A DNA stretch of 64,000 bases from Allosphingosinicella deserti. GTDB lineage: Bacteria; Pseudomonadota; Alphaproteobacteria; Sphingomonadales; Sphingomonadaceae. Location: contig NZ_PXYI01000014.1 of the NCBI RefSeq assembly GCF_003012735.1, positions 29,576-93,575 of the forward strand, in the 5' to 3' direction. Both the position numbers and the translations under genes were made by a program. Positions 8,570-17,959 of this stretch are shown in pieces. Every line of letters begins with the position of its first letter. Position 1 is the stretch's first letter. The notes below the pieces were generated by a model. It ran no database searches. It saw only the letters and a list, made by a program, of their open reading frames with translations, and was not told the DNA's origin.

Positions 8570-8812
8570 ATGAGACGAACCCCTCCTTCGACACTGTTCG
8601 AGCGCTCGCAGGTTCACGCCGATCGTTCGACTCAGTTCAGCATACGGTCTGCGGGAATGCCTACGTCGGCGATCCGTCGCTACGAAGTCGCCGGAGAGGA
8701 TGGCGACGGCAACGTGCACAGTTTCCACACGGACAATCTTGAACAGGCACAGGATATTGCCGAGATCCTGTCCGAAGACCTCGCAAACGTTCGCGTCGAG
8801 GAACATGGTTGA
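8570..8812 (+). CDS. small protein, HSFHTD family copy 1
   Basis: An 80-residue protein of unknown function. The C-terminal half reads RRYEVAGEDGDGNVHSFHTD, then NLEQAQDIAEILSEDLANVR. It aligns residue for residue with two other small proteins in this window (8882-9115 and 58506-58721). Similarity reaches upstream to about STQFSIRS, so the start must be at or before that point, which argues against the ATG at 8657. No clear Shine-Dalgarno decides among the ATG at 8570, the GTG at 8558 and later codons. The pattern of a short beta-rich head and an acidic helix suggests a compact cytoplasmic domain. It is tail-to-tail with copy 2. Confidence 0.65.
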   Translation: MRRTPPSTLFERSQVHADRSTQFSIRSAGMPTSAIRRYEVAGEDGDGNVHSFHTDNLEQAQDIAEILSEDLANVRVEEHG

Positions 8813-8881
8813 GGCGACGCCCGCAGGGTAACCACGTCGGCCACCGAGGCAGCCTCACCCTGTCAGCGATGTGCCCGGATC

Positions 8882-9115
8882 TCAGGCGATCGGGTATCGC
8901 TGGATGATGCGAACGTCGGTCAGATCCTCGCAGAGGATCTCGGCGATGTCGCCTGCCTGCTGCGGACAGTCGGTATGGAAGCTGTGGATGAGACCGTCAG
9001 CGTCCTCGCCGCTGACCTCAAAGTGCCTCGAGGCGCAGGACGGAGCGTCCGGCCGCCGGACGGTGAACTCGGTCCGGCGCGCTGCGGCGGTTGCTTCCTG
9101 GTCAATCGGCATCAT
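8882..9115 (-). CDS. small protein, HSFHTD family copy 2
   Basis: A 77-residue protein. Its core RHFEVSGEDADGLIHSFHTD, then CPQQAGDIAEILCEDLTDVR, matches copy 1 and the copy at 58506-58721. It starts with two ATG codons preceded by AGGCGG. It sits just downstream of the lyase-like gene 9323-10921 on the same strand, with about 200 bases between. The copy at 58506-58721 has the same position relative to the second lyase. No known domain is recognised. Confidence 0.7.
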   Translation of the reverse strand: MMPIDQEATAAARRTEFTVRRPDAPSCASRHFEVSGEDADGLIHSFHTDCPQQAGDIAEILCEDLTDVRIIQRYPIA

Positions 9116-9322
9116 GTCCGCCTGTCAGCACGTTGTCCTGGTTCCGTATCTCTGCTCGCCCCTTATGCGGCCTGCAAGGCCTCCCGCTTGCAACCGTCAC
9201 GGCAACGGCACAATTCGCCGTTTCGGAGCGAACGCCGCCATTTGCACTGGCCCCGGGCGCCCAAGGACAAGGGCCTGCAATGCTGCCGGGGCGCGGGCAG
9301 GGCGAGCCTGCCCGCGCGTTCA

Positions 9323-10921
9323 TCACTTCACCGCAAGTCCGCAATTGACCGCAGGGACCGTAGCGGTGCCGCGGCCGGTTCGGAGGATAAGGACACCGTT
9401 CGCGTCCTGGTCGCCGGCCAGTTCGTTCAGGAATTCCTCGAGGTTGGTGTAGCCGTCGCCGTCAGCGTCGAGAGTGCCCTGGGTGATGCCTTTTGACGCC
9501 TCCCAGCGATCGTCCATGCCGTCGAGGTCCGCGTCGGGAAACGGCGTTCCGCCCGCCAGGGTGGGCCAGCCGCCCACCTCGGCAGGGCTGTCGATAATCT
9601 TGCCCTTGCAGGCAAGGAACTCACTGACGACCCTCGTATCGGCAGTGTCGCGCGGGAAGGCGCCGGCGAATTGCGCGACGTCGCGGACGCCTTGGGTGGC
9701 ATCCGTGTACAGCGTGACCGTCATCGGAAACGGATAGGCGGTCACGTATTTCCAGTCTTTCGGCTCCAGGAAATAGCGTTCGTCGAGGGTCGGGTGCGTG
9801 CGTCGACCATCGATATTCCCCTTGAGGTAAAGGCCGGCGTACCCGGGATAGGTCGAATATTCCTCTTGGTAGTCGCCGCCGTAGATCGGAAGCCATGCCG
9901 AAGAGCTGGGCCCTCGTGAGATCCAGTTCCCAACGACGTTCGCCTCGCGCTTCACTCCGGAGCCGGCGTTGCGCGCGACCTGCAGCATCGAGAAATACTG
10001 ATGCGCCATCTCCCGCATGTTGTAGGACACGACGTTCACGATGTCGACGCGCCCGCCGACGCCCGCATTGGGAAGGCGATCGGTGGCGTGGCCGATGAAT
10101 GTGTGGTGCACGGTGATGCCGCTGCCCTCGATGAACATGCCCTTGGCGTGCTCGAGCTGCTTGTGCGTCGAGTGGCTCAGGCCCTCATAGACGAGCGACC
10201 ATTGAACGGTGATGTTCGAGGACATCTTCGTCGAATTGAACGGCTCGTCCGTCGCCCAGGATAGCGACACATGGTCGAGGATGGTGTTCTTCGCGCCCGC
10301 GTCGACCGTCACGGAATCGGTCGTGTCCTGCTTGGCTCCGGACGTCGGACCGGGACGAACGCGAATGTGCCGGATGATGTTGTCGGGCTTGTTGAAGAAG
10401 AGCGGAGAGCCGGTAAGGTTGGAGGGGGCATTGCGCACGGCGATTCCGCCCCCCGGTGCGGTCTGGCCTGCGATGGTGAGATTCCCGGACGTCGGCTTGA
10501 TCTGGCTTAGCAGCTCGATCGTTCCCGATACACGGAAAACGCAGGTGCGGGGGCCCGTCGCCATCATGCACTCGCGGAGCGAGCCCGGGCCGGAATCCGC
10601 CAGGGTCGTGACCGCGAACACCCTTCCGCCGCGGCCGCCGAGCGCGCCGGCGCCGAAGCCCTCGGCTGTGGGAAATGCGCGCTGGGCACCGGTCGACAAT
10701 TTTGCGGGATTGTAGGCGCCCGGTGTCGGCGACGGCGATGGCGACGGCGCTGGAGGAGGCGGGGGCGGAGGGGGAGGAGGCGTAGGGGCCGGCGGCGGCG
10801 GCGGCGGCGGCGGCGGAGCCGGGTTGGTCGGCTTGGGTTTGTCGTAGGCGACGGCCTCCGAGGCGGCAACGCCAAGCACGAGCCCGCTTGCAACCAACAG
10901 GTACATATATTTGCTATTCAA
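9323..10921 (-). CDS. secreted pectate-lyase-like beta-helix protein with Ca-binding tail (lyase A)
   Basis: A 532-residue exported protein. Residues 1-25 are a signal peptide, followed by a proline-rich linker of about 45 residues. The beta-helix body has GGRGGRVFAVTTLADSGPGS, CVFRVSGTIEL, LTIAGQTAPGGGIAV, NIIRHIRVRPG and ILDHVSLSWATDE. The last two resemble the metal-binding and substrate blocks of pectate lyase-like families. The C-terminus carries DADLDGMDDRWE and DADGDGYTNLEEF, calcium-binding EF-hand-like loops. It probably cleaves or binds an acidic polysaccharide outside the cell, perhaps this locus's own polymer. It is very similar to 58999-60576 over the whole length and more distantly related to 20490-21905. 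Enzymatic activity is inferred, not proven. Confidence 0.85.
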   Translation of the reverse strand: MNSKYMYLLVASGLVLGVAASEAVAYDKPKPTNPAPPPPPPPPPAPTPPPPPPPPPPAPSPSPSPTPGAYNPAKLSTGAQRAFPTAEGFGAGALGGRGGRVFAVTTLADSGPGSLRECMMATGPRTCVFRVSGTIELLSQIKPTSGNLTIAGQTAPGGGIAVRNAPSNLTGSPLFFNKPDNIIRHIRVRPGPTSGAKQDTTDSVTVDAGAKNTILDHVSLSWATDEPFNSTKMSSNITVQWSLVYEGLSHSTHKQLEHAKGMFIEGSGITVHHTFIGHATDRLPNAGVGGRVDIVNVVSYNMREMAHQYFSMLQVARNAGSGVKREANVVGNWISRGPSSSAWLPIYGGDYQEEYSTYPGYAGLYLKGNIDGRRTHPTLDERYFLEPKDWKYVTAYPFPMTVTLYTDATQGVRDVAQFAGAFPRDTADTRVVSEFLACKGKIIDSPAEVGGWPTLAGGTPFPDADLDGMDDRWEASKGITQGTLDADGDGYTNLEEFLNELAGDQDANGVLILRTGRGTATVPAVNCGLAVK

Positions 10922-11413
10922 CGCGATAACCTTCTTCGTCCGGTATTCAGGCCCGATCGAACGCTATTCGGAGCCTTGAACATGCAGTTGATTTGCTTTC
11001 CAGGAGCAGGGGCGCGCGGGAGCAAGGCGATCTACTTCGAGATCACTCCCGACCAATCGACCGAAACATCGGCAATAAGGCCATCGTGTCGGACAGCCGC
11101 GCCCTGGAGCGCTGACCGCGACCCATTTACCGCGACAACAACTGATATCAATGCCGGGGATTCACTACTGACCGAAAGTCGTACTTGCGTAAACTCGACG
11201 TTAGAAGGTTGCTAACAGCAAGTTATCTAATCAACGAACCCGGTTGCGTGATTTTCATGCGGCGGCAGAAGAAGAGCGGGCGGCCATTCTGCGGCTGGCA
11301 TTCCGATGCGCGGCCGCGCAATCGGCAGCCGTTGCGCCGCGAATCGGAGCGCCGGAAGTTGACGTGGCTGACCTGAATACTGACCGTCGCGGCGGACAAG
11401 GCGGCTTCGGCGC
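10922..11413 (-). other. 492-base upstream region of lyase A
   Basis: The segment 11140-11270 is clearly richer in A/T than its surroundings and may hold the lyase promoter. ACCGAAA recurs here (for example near 11061 and 11172) and again upstream of the second lyase near 60708. A short plus-strand frame at 11244 lacks a ribosome site and was not called. Confidence 0.35.
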
Positions 11414-12733
11414 TCAGGGGCAGGTTCGCCCCGCGCCTGCCTCCTGTCCTGTCTTGCCGTAGATCCTCTGTCTGAAGAACCACTCATAGGGGCGGCGCTC
11501 CAGGTGAAGATGGACGAGGTGAGACGCACCGATCGACAGGCACGTGACGACTGCGAAAAACAACAGAATCGAGGGAGCGATCGCATCGGTGAAGACTCCC
11601 AGCCGCTGGAAAATCTCCCGCACCGGGAAGTAGACATAGGGGTGGACGAGGTAGAGGCTGTAGCTCACCGTGCCCGCATAGGTCGTCACCCGGTTGCCGA
11701 GCATCTGCCCGGTGAGGCTGCCGGGAAGGGTTGCGAGATAGAAGAATGCACCGGTGAACAGGACGCTGGCGAGGAGGGTCGGTCGGTCGAATTCGTGCCA
11801 GACATATTCATGGCGGCCCCTGCTGACGGCATAGAGCGCCAGCGCGAGCACGGCGCATTCGAGCAGGCGCGACCCGGGGCTCGCCCGGAGCGACCATCGA
11901 TCCTGGACGAGGCGGATGGCGACGCCGAGAACAAAATATATCGAGACCGGCTCGAACAGGAGGAACGCCGCGGCGAGCATGAAGGCGGCAATCCGCACCG
12001 AATTGCGGTTCTGCCGCAGCAGCGCGTAGACGCACAGCGAGGTCAGAATGTAGAATATGACTTCATAGGACAGGCTCCATGCGTTGGGGGTGAGCTGCTC
12101 CGTCGGCGTGAAGAGGTCCAGGAAGAGAAAGCCGGCGACGATCGCCTCGAGGCTGTTTGCCTTGGGGTACGCGTTCGTGATCGCATTCAGCACGACGAAC
12201 AGCACGGAGAAGGCAAAGAATAGCGGGTACAGACGCAGCCAGCGGCGCAGCGCGAATTCCCTCGGCGAATAGCGGACTGCACTTGGAAGGATCACATAGC
12301 CGGATATGACGAAGAACAGGTACACCCCGTAAGTGCCGAACATCGAAGGGATGCGAACCAGCGCTGCATAGTCCCGATCGCCCGGATAGATGTGCTCCGA
12401 TGCGCCCGCGAGGATATGCGCGGTAAGGACGAGCAGGCATGCGATCCCGCGAAGGCCATGCGCGGCAGGACTGAACCCGCTCGGCGGGCATGCGAGGCCG
12501 TCCGCCCGTCCGCTTCGGTCGGCGGGGCGCCCGGCGTAGCGGGTCATCGGGCGCTCGTGGCCCGCTCGAGGAACGCAGGTCGCAGGGTCATGGTGCTCTC
12601 CGTTCGTAAGCCGCCATCGCGCTCGAGCGGCCGCCCGGCGCGCTTCGAAGTCCCGTCGGCCCGACAGTACATCGCTTTCCCGAGTGGGTGCACGGGCCAT
12701 AAGGGTTAGTCCGGGCGGCTTGCTCGATGACAA
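11414..12733 (-). CDS. membrane O-acyltransferase (acyltransferase-3/OafA family)
   Basis: A 439-residue multi-pass protein. The acyltransferase-3 signature begins with HGLRGIACLLVLTAHI, whose His is the usual catalytic residue, followed by GTYGVYLFFVISGYVI and RWLRLYPLFF. There are about ten hydrophobic segments and VSYSLYLVHPYVYF near the end. Such enzymes O-acetylate or otherwise acylate surface sugars at the inner membrane. Position in the EPS locus suggests a polymer substituent. The TTG start has a GGAGG 9 bases upstream. It gives an Arg-rich N-terminal extension of about 95 residues before the first membrane helix, and an ATG at 12550 is the alternative. It diverges from the polymerase gene. 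Confidence 0.85.
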   Translation of the reverse strand: MSSSKPPGLTLMARAPTRESDVLSGRRDFEARRAAARARWRLTNGEHHDPATCVPRAGHERPMTRYAGRPADRSGRADGLACPPSGFSPAAHGLRGIACLLVLTAHILAGASEHIYPGDRDYAALVRIPSMFGTYGVYLFFVISGYVILPSAVRYSPREFALRRWLRLYPLFFAFSVLFVVLNAITNAYPKANSLEAIVAGFLFLDLFTPTEQLTPNAWSLSYEVIFYILTSLCVYALLRQNRNSVRIAAFMLAAAFLLFEPVSIYFVLGVAIRLVQDRWSLRASPGSRLLECAVLALALYAVSRGRHEYVWHEFDRPTLLASVLFTGAFFYLATLPGSLTGQMLGNRVTTYAGTVSYSLYLVHPYVYFPVREIFQRLGVFTDAIAPSILLFFAVVTCLSIGASHLVHLHLERRPYEWFFRQRIYGKTGQEAGAGRTCP

Positions 12734-12880
12734 CTTCGTTATCCTCCGCCGGGGGCGTGGCGGCCCGGGAAGCTACCTCATAGGGGGTAGGTCAAAGGTT
12801 CCGCGGAAGTACCCCATGCGCATTTGCTGCGCGGAGGTCCGCACTCCACAGTCGCGCGATCGCAGCGAAGGAGTCCCGGC

Positions 12881-14218
12881 GTGATCGAGAATGTGCCTCC
12901 GGGAGACGGCACGGGTCCCGCTTCGGCCTCGGTCCGGACGATGGACGTACGCCCTGCGCGCTTCACCGATCCGCGACGCTCCGACAGCCGTATCGAGCCC
13001 GGAAGCGATCTGCTGACCGCCACGGGGCGTTTGCTGATGTTCCTGTCGGTGCTTGCCGGAAGCTGGCATCTGCTTCGCCCGGGGACGCTCAACATCAGTG
13101 TCTCGGACGTGGCCTTCGTCGGCTGCTTCGCGATCATGGTGGCGACCGGGCGGCTCAGCGGCACCCCGTTCGGCGGCCTCACGCCACTCTGGTTCCTGGC
13201 GGTCGCGACGATGCTCGGAGGGTTGTTCGTCAGCACCGCGATCCATGGGGACCTCAGCCGCTGGCTGGTTGTCGGAGCGCAATACAGCTTTGCGCTCTGC
13301 CTCATCCCGATGCTTCTCAATTCCTATTCGATGTCGGAGACGAGCAGGCTGCCGCTCATCTACTGTCTCGGCACCGCGATGTCGGAGCTCATCGGGATCA
13401 TCGCCATAAATCTCTTTTCCTATGGCCAGACGAGTGCGCTGCTTGGAACGAAGTTCATCACCGGCAGCGGGCGTCTCGGTGCGCTTGCCGGCGAAGCCAA
13501 TTGGAATGGTGCGGTCATCGCATTCTCGCTGCCGATGCTGATCTACACGCTGCACAAGCGGATCATCGGCTGGATTCCCGCCGCAATCTGCGGGGCGATC
13601 CTCGTCTGGGGGCTGCTGCTGAGCGCCTCTTTCACCGGCTTCTCCGCCACGATGCTTTCCGTGTCGGTCACCCTCCTGCTCCTGGGCTGGCGGCAGATGA
13701 TGCGCCTGGCGGTCGTGCTCGGGATTGCCGCGGCCATCTTCTTCGCCAGCGGCGCACCGCTGCCGGCAACCTTCGAAAAGCGCGTTGCAGGAGCAATTGC
13801 ATCCGGCGACCTCAACCAGGCGGGCACCTTCGCCGGGCGGGCCGAGCTGATCAAGGAAGCATGGGGCATGGCAGAGGACACGGCGATCATCGGACTCGGC
13901 GTCGATCGGTTTCGCGAGGAGAGCCTGCACGGCGCCCCGGTCCACCAACTGTATCTCCTTATCTGGACCGAGGGAGGCTTCATCGCGTTCCTCGGCTTGC
14001 TCGCGACCCTCGGAGTGCTGGGGCTGCTCGCATTCAACGCCCTCCGGATCGACAAGGCGGCCGGAGCGATGGCGGCCGGAGTCCTCGTTGTGTTTCTGGT
14101 CTACACGAACTCGAGCGCGCACATGTACGCACGTCTATGGCTGATGCCCGTCATGGTGGCGCTGAGCGCCGTTTACGCCCGCCGCGGTCCGGAGACCGGC
14201 CGCCTCGCCGCCCCGTGA
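12881..14218 (+). CDS. O-antigen ligase/Wzy-like polysaccharide polymerase
   Basis: A 445-residue membrane protein with about eleven hydrophobic segments. A large periplasmic loop between residues 290 and 350 contains AGTFAGRAELIKEAWGMAED, then IGLGVDRFREE. The R.E.W and GLG pattern is typical of the Wzy_C/WaaL superfamily. The likely role is joining lipid-linked repeat units into polymer at the periplasmic face. Ligase and polymerase cannot be separated by sequence, but the Wzx and Wzc partners in this locus favour a polymerase. The GTG start is set by AAGGAG 7 bases upstream; a longer frame from 12824 has no ribosome site. Confidence 0.8.
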   Translation: MIENVPPGDGTGPASASVRTMDVRPARFTDPRRSDSRIEPGSDLLTATGRLLMFLSVLAGSWHLLRPGTLNISVSDVAFVGCFAIMVATGRLSGTPFGGLTPLWFLAVATMLGGLFVSTAIHGDLSRWLVVGAQYSFALCLIPMLLNSYSMSETSRLPLIYCLGTAMSELIGIIAINLFSYGQTSALLGTKFITGSGRLGALAGEANWNGAVIAFSLPMLIYTLHKRIIGWIPAAICGAILVWGLLLSASFTGFSATMLSVSVTLLLLGWRQMMRLAVVLGIAAAIFFASGAPLPATFEKRVAGAIASGDLNQAGTFAGRAELIKEAWGMAEDTAIIGLGVDRFREESLHGAPVHQLYLLIWTEGGFIAFLGLLATLGVLGLLAFNALRIDKAAGAMAAGVLVVFLVYTNSSAHMYARLWLMPVMVALSAVYARRGPETGRLAAP

Positions 14219-14352
14219 GCCCGCGCCGCGGAACAGGCCCGGCAGGCGGCGAAGGATCGGGCGCAGAGTAACGCTACCGCCTTTAGGCTTATGGTTCATG
14301 GTCCGCCCCCCGCCTAGACAGGATCTTGCAAGCCGCCGGGGGGACGATCTTC

Positions 14353-14556
14353 ATGGCAGGCGAATGCGGGGGGAGAGTGACAAGTCTATCCATCGCCGAT
14401 CTGCGGCGACGCGCGCATCGTTACCGTGCGCTCGCGGCGACCGCGGAGCGTGGCGCGAAGACCGACACCCTCCGTCTGATGGCGGATGCTTATGATCGCG
14501 CCGCGCGGCGACTGGAGCGCGGCCCGCCGGACATCGCAGATGTATTCATGCCGTGA
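14353..14556 (+). CDS. small protein, YRAR/MADAY family (paralogue of 6442-6657)
   Basis: A 67-residue protein, predicted helical, with DLRRRAHRYRALAAT and TLRLMADAYDRAARRLE. These blocks recur in the small protein at 6442-6657. The ATG is preceded by a G-run about 11 bases away. No function, signal peptide or membrane helix is seen. It lies between the polymerase and a convergent glycosyltransferase. Confidence 0.55.
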   Translation: MAGECGGRVTSLSIADLRRRAHRYRALAATAERGAKTDTLRLMADAYDRAARRLERGPPDIADVFMP

Positions 14557-14583
14557 TCGGACCGGTATGAGGGAACCGGAATA

Positions 14584-15702
14584 TCAGGCCACTCTGCGCG
14601 CGTCCGTGGCGCTGCCGATCGCCTCGCCGTAGAGCCCGACATGCGCTTGCGCACAGCCTTCGATCGAAAAGGCGGCCGCGCTGGCCAGCGCCCCTTCTGA
14701 CAGGCGACGGTAGAGAGCTTCGTCGGTCAGCATCGACGCGAGCGCGTCTGCAAGGCGACCGGGATCGGCGCCAGGGACGAGCAGGCCGTTGCGCCCATGC
14801 CCGATCAACTCCCTGTTGCCGGGGACATCCGTCGCAACGACCGGCAATCCCGACGACAGCGCCTCGATGACCGCGATCGGCATGCCTTCGTAAAGCGAGC
14901 AATTCACGTACAGGTCGGCCGCGGCCATGAGTTCGCGCACGTCGCCGCGCGGTCCCATCAGCTCCACGATCGATCCTGCTTGATGACGTTCGACCAGCTC
15001 CTGGAGGGAGTCCATCAGGGCACCGCCTCCCACGATCCTGATCCTCCCGCTCGACGGGTGTGGCGAGAGTGCGCGGGCCAGCAGGGGCGCCGCCTGGATC
15101 AGCGTCGGATAATCCTTCTGGCTGGTCAGCGCACCGACACTGAGGATCGTGGGAATTGACGCAGGACGGGCCCGGGATGTTGCTGCGCGGAACGACTCGG
15201 AGGCTGCGTTGGGGATAAGCCGTATCGGTCGACGCGCGTAGCGCGCTGCGATCGCGGCGCAGCCGGGCGTGATCGCGACATAGGCGTGGACACATCGGTC
15301 GAAGAAGCGAAACATGCGTGGCGGAAAGCTCAACCTCGTATTGTGATGCGTCAAAATCACCGGCTGCCTGGTGCGGGCAAGCCAGAGCATCGGAAGAACT
15401 CGTGCCGTATGGGCATGGATGACGTCGGGGCGCAGGTCCGCAAGCAGCCTGCGAAGGGCAAGCGCTCCCGTCAGGACGTTGCCGCGTCGCACCAGTCCGA
15501 GCGAGCTGGCGTGCACGCCTGCCTGGCGAACGGCCGCCATCATCGCCTGCTCGGTTTCGACGGAATTGCCGACCGCTCGGGCGTCGGCCAGGGCGGCAAC
15601 CGAAGCCTCGTGGCCGCTGCCGGCAAATTGCCTGGAAAGATTGCAGACGAGCGTCTCGGCACCGCCCGAGGTGAAGCTCGTGAGGATGGACAGGATGTGC
15701 AT
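14584..15702 (-). CDS. glycosyltransferase, GT4 type
   Basis: A 372-residue GT-B fold enzyme. The N-terminal domain begins MHILSILTSFTSGGAETLVC, the acceptor-side glycine loop. The C-terminal domain holds LSVGALTSQKDYPTLIQAA and NCSLYEGMPIAVIEALSSGL, the donor-binding E-x7-E motif. VVATDVPGNRELI follows. It would add one sugar to the lipid-linked repeat unit on the cytoplasmic face; donor and acceptor are unknown. It diverges from the sulfotransferase at 15816 with 113 bases between. Length is normal for the family. Confidence 0.88.
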   Translation of the reverse strand: MHILSILTSFTSGGAETLVCNLSRQFAGSGHEASVAALADARAVGNSVETEQAMMAAVRQAGVHASSLGLVRRGNVLTGALALRRLLADLRPDVIHAHTARVLPMLWLARTRQPVILTHHNTRLSFPPRMFRFFDRCVHAYVAITPGCAAIAARYARRPIRLIPNAASESFRAATSRARPASIPTILSVGALTSQKDYPTLIQAAPLLARALSPHPSSGRIRIVGGGALMDSLQELVERHQAGSIVELMGPRGDVRELMAAADLYVNCSLYEGMPIAVIEALSSGLPVVATDVPGNRELIGHGRNGLLVPGADPGRLADALASMLTDEALYRRLSEGALASAAAFSIEGCAQAHVGLYGEAIGSATDARRVA

Positions 15703-15815
15703 TGCGGCCTCCCAGACCCGACCATCGGGCGAGGGGCAGCCGGCCGCAATTGCGATTCCGAGTTAGGCTCTTTGCGCCTTTTCGATTCCGGCCGCCTCTA
15801 TGGCAGATCGTGTGC

Positions 15816-16829
15816 ATGGATCATGTCGGCGAACGGGCCCGAGAGGCGCAAACCGGTGCAATGCCACAGGAAGGCGTGCGGACGCGTGTCCCGCTTCTTC
15901 TCCACATCGGCTATCACAAGACCGCGTCCACCTGGCTGCAGTCGAATCTGTTCGATGATCCGCGACAGGGCTTCACGACCGAAACGGGCTCTCCGCGCCA
16001 TGCGCTCGTCGAGCGGCTCGTCGTGCCCGACCCGCTATTCTACGATCCGGCCGAAGCCGCCGCCGGTTATCGCCGGGCCATTCGCCTTGCCGCCGACAAG
16101 GGCTGTACGCTCGTCCTCAGCCATGAACGCCTTTCCGGCTATCCCTCCTCCGGCGGTAGGGACCGCCAGCTGCTGGCCGAGCGGCTGGCCGGGACGTTCC
16201 CGGGCGCGCACGTGCTGATCGTCATCCGGGAACAGAAGGCGGTCATCCGTTCGATGTACAGCCAGCACGTGACCGACGGAGGCGTCGAATCGATCACCCG
16301 GTTCTTGTCCACGCCCGAGCCGGCGCTTTGCCGCAAGCCGACCTTCAACCTTGGATATTACTGCTATGATCGGCTGATCGCATTGTATCATCGGCTGTTC
16401 GGCCAGGAGCGGGTGCTGGTTCTGCCCTACGAGCTGCTCGCCCGGGATCCGCACGCGTTCAGTGCCAGCATCGCCCGCCATTGCCGAGGCGAGGCGAGCA
16501 TTCCGACATCTGCCAGGGAGCGCGTCAACACCGCACGGCCGCTGATCATGCAGGCCGTTCAGCGCCCGCTCAACATGTTGTTCTACCATAATGAGCTCAG
16601 CCCCGGCGCCCTGCTGCACATTCCGCGCTTCCACAAGCGCTTCGCGCGGCTGACCCCCATCTTCCGTGCCCTGTCGCCAAGCATCGTCGAGCGTCGGCTG
16701 GACGCCCGCCTTCGGCGGATCATCGCTGCCCGGGTCGGCAATCACTATCTCGAAAGCAACCAACGGACCCAGGCGTTCGTCGATCACGATCTCGCGGCGC
16801 TCGGCTACGAGGTGGAACCTGCGGCATGA
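15816..16829 (+). CDS. sulfotransferase family protein 1
   Basis: A protein of about 337 residues. Near the N-terminus, LLLHIGYHKTASTWLQSNLF fits the PAPS 5-prime-phosphosulfate loop of sulfotransferases. VLIVIREQKAVIRSMYSQHV fits the 3-prime-phosphate motif (R and S). It would transfer sulfate from PAPS to a sugar hydroxyl in the cytoplasm. Its neighbour, overlapping by ATGA, is a GT4 glycosyltransferase, so the two are likely translated together. Start choice is weak: an ATG at 15816 is used and 15861 is possible. The family call is firm; the acceptor is inferred from the locus. Confidence 0.82.
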   Translation: MDHVGERAREAQTGAMPQEGVRTRVPLLLHIGYHKTASTWLQSNLFDDPRQGFTTETGSPRHALVERLVVPDPLFYDPAEAAAGYRRAIRLAADKGCTLVLSHERLSGYPSSGGRDRQLLAERLAGTFPGAHVLIVIREQKAVIRSMYSQHVTDGGVESITRFLSTPEPALCRKPTFNLGYYCYDRLIALYHRLFGQERVLVLPYELLARDPHAFSASIARHCRGEASIPTSARERVNTARPLIMQAVQRPLNMLFYHNELSPGALLHIPRFHKRFARLTPIFRALSPSIVERRLDARLRRIIAARVGNHYLESNQRTQAFVDHDLAALGYEVEPAA

Positions 16830-17959
16830 ACGGCAGCGTCGCGCATCCGCGGCACATCGCCATCGTGACCGCCGGGCTCGGCGCCGGCGGCGCCGAAAGG
16901 GTGATCGCCGAGATTGCCGGGCGCTGGTCGGCTGCCGGGACCCGGGTCACGATCGTCAGCTTCGATCGTCCAGGCGACCGTGTCTACCACCCGCTCCCGG
17001 AACCGATCGCCGTCGTGAAGCTCGGCATCCCGGGCCAGGGCGGCGCCTCCTTCCTCGCCCGGCTTCGCCGCCTCCGATCCACGCTGCACGGGCTTGCACC
17101 CGACATCGTGGTGAGCTTCCTGACCAAGGTCAACATCCTCACCCTGCTCGCCACCATGGGGTTGCGGGCGCCGGTCGTGGTCGCCGAGCGCAACAATCCC
17201 GAGCGACAGGATGCGCATATATTCTGGCGTCTCGCCTCGAGCCTCGTCCACCTGCGGGCGAGCCTCGTCATATGCCAGACCGAACGGAGCCGGCGCTGTG
17301 TCCCGCTCGCTGCGCGGAGCCGGGTTCGCGTCATTCCCAACCCGGTCAACCCTGCGAAACATCTGCCCGTGGCGACCGCGAGGCCGGTCCTCGCAGCCGT
17401 CGGCCGGCTTACGCCGCAGAAAGGCTTCGACATGCTCATCGATGCCTTTTCCGCCGTTGCCGACCGGCACCCGAACTGGGATCTGCACATCTGGGGGGAA
17501 GGCCCATCGCGTGCTGTCCTGCAGGCGCGGATCGCGGCGGCGGGCCTGAGTAAGCGCGTGATCCTGCGCGGTCTGAGCCCGGAGCCCGGCACATGGGTCA
17601 AGGAGGCGAGCGCGTTCGTGCTCTCCTCCCGTTATGAAGGATTCCCGAACGTGCTCGGCGAGGCGCTCGCGGCCGGCCTGCCATCGGTCGCCGCCGATTG
17701 CGATTTCGGGCCCTCGGATCTGCTCATCGACGGCGCAAACGGGCTGCTCGTCGCACCGGACGACATGGAGGCCCTCGCGGCAGGGTTGAACAGGCTTCTC
17801 GGCGACGCGGCGCTCCGCGCCCGGTTTCGGGACGCCGCGCCCGCAGTCGCGATCCGCTACGCTCCCGAACAGATCTTCAACGCATGGAACGATGTCGTCG
17901 AGGCACTCGCCGCGACGCCTCGTCCGGCGGTCCGTGCGCCTCAGGTAAGAGTCGCATAG
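16826..17959 (+). CDS. glycosyltransferase, GT4 type
   Basis: A 377-residue GT-B enzyme. The head reads IAIVTAGLGAGGAERVIAEI, with VVAERNNPERQ mid-domain. The donor domain contains LAAVGRLTPQKGFDMLIDAF and SSRYEGFPNVLGEALAAGLP. Close relatives by motif are galactosaminyl- or glucosyl-transferases of EPS and O-antigen loci, but specificity is not readable. The start codon overlaps the sulfotransferase stop. The 3-prime end overlaps the convergent gene at 17941 by 19 bases, leaving no room for a separate terminator. Confidence 0.88.
   Translation: MNGSVAHPRHIAIVTAGLGAGGAERVIAEIAGRWSAAGTRVTIVSFDRPGDRVYHPLPEPIAVVKLGIPGQGGASFLARLRRLRSTLHGLAPDIVVSFLTKVNILTLLATMGLRAPVVVAERNNPERQDAHIFWRLASSLVHLRASLVICQTERSRRCVPLAARSRVRVIPNPVNPAKHLPVATARPVLAAVGRLTPQKGFDMLIDAFSAVADRHPNWDLHIWGEGPSRAVLQARIAAAGLSKRVILRGLSPEPGTWVKEASAFVLSSRYEGFPNVLGEALAAGLPSVAADCDFGPSDLLIDGANGLLVAPDDMEALAAGLNRLLGDAALRARFRDAAPAVAIRYAPEQIFNAWNDVVEALAATPRPAVRAPQVRVA

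Noticed and set aside
11244..11462. 72-residue plus-strand frame upstream of lyase A
   Set aside because: The first 30 residues look protein-like, but the TTG start has no ribosome site and the end runs into the acyltransferase gene on the other strand.
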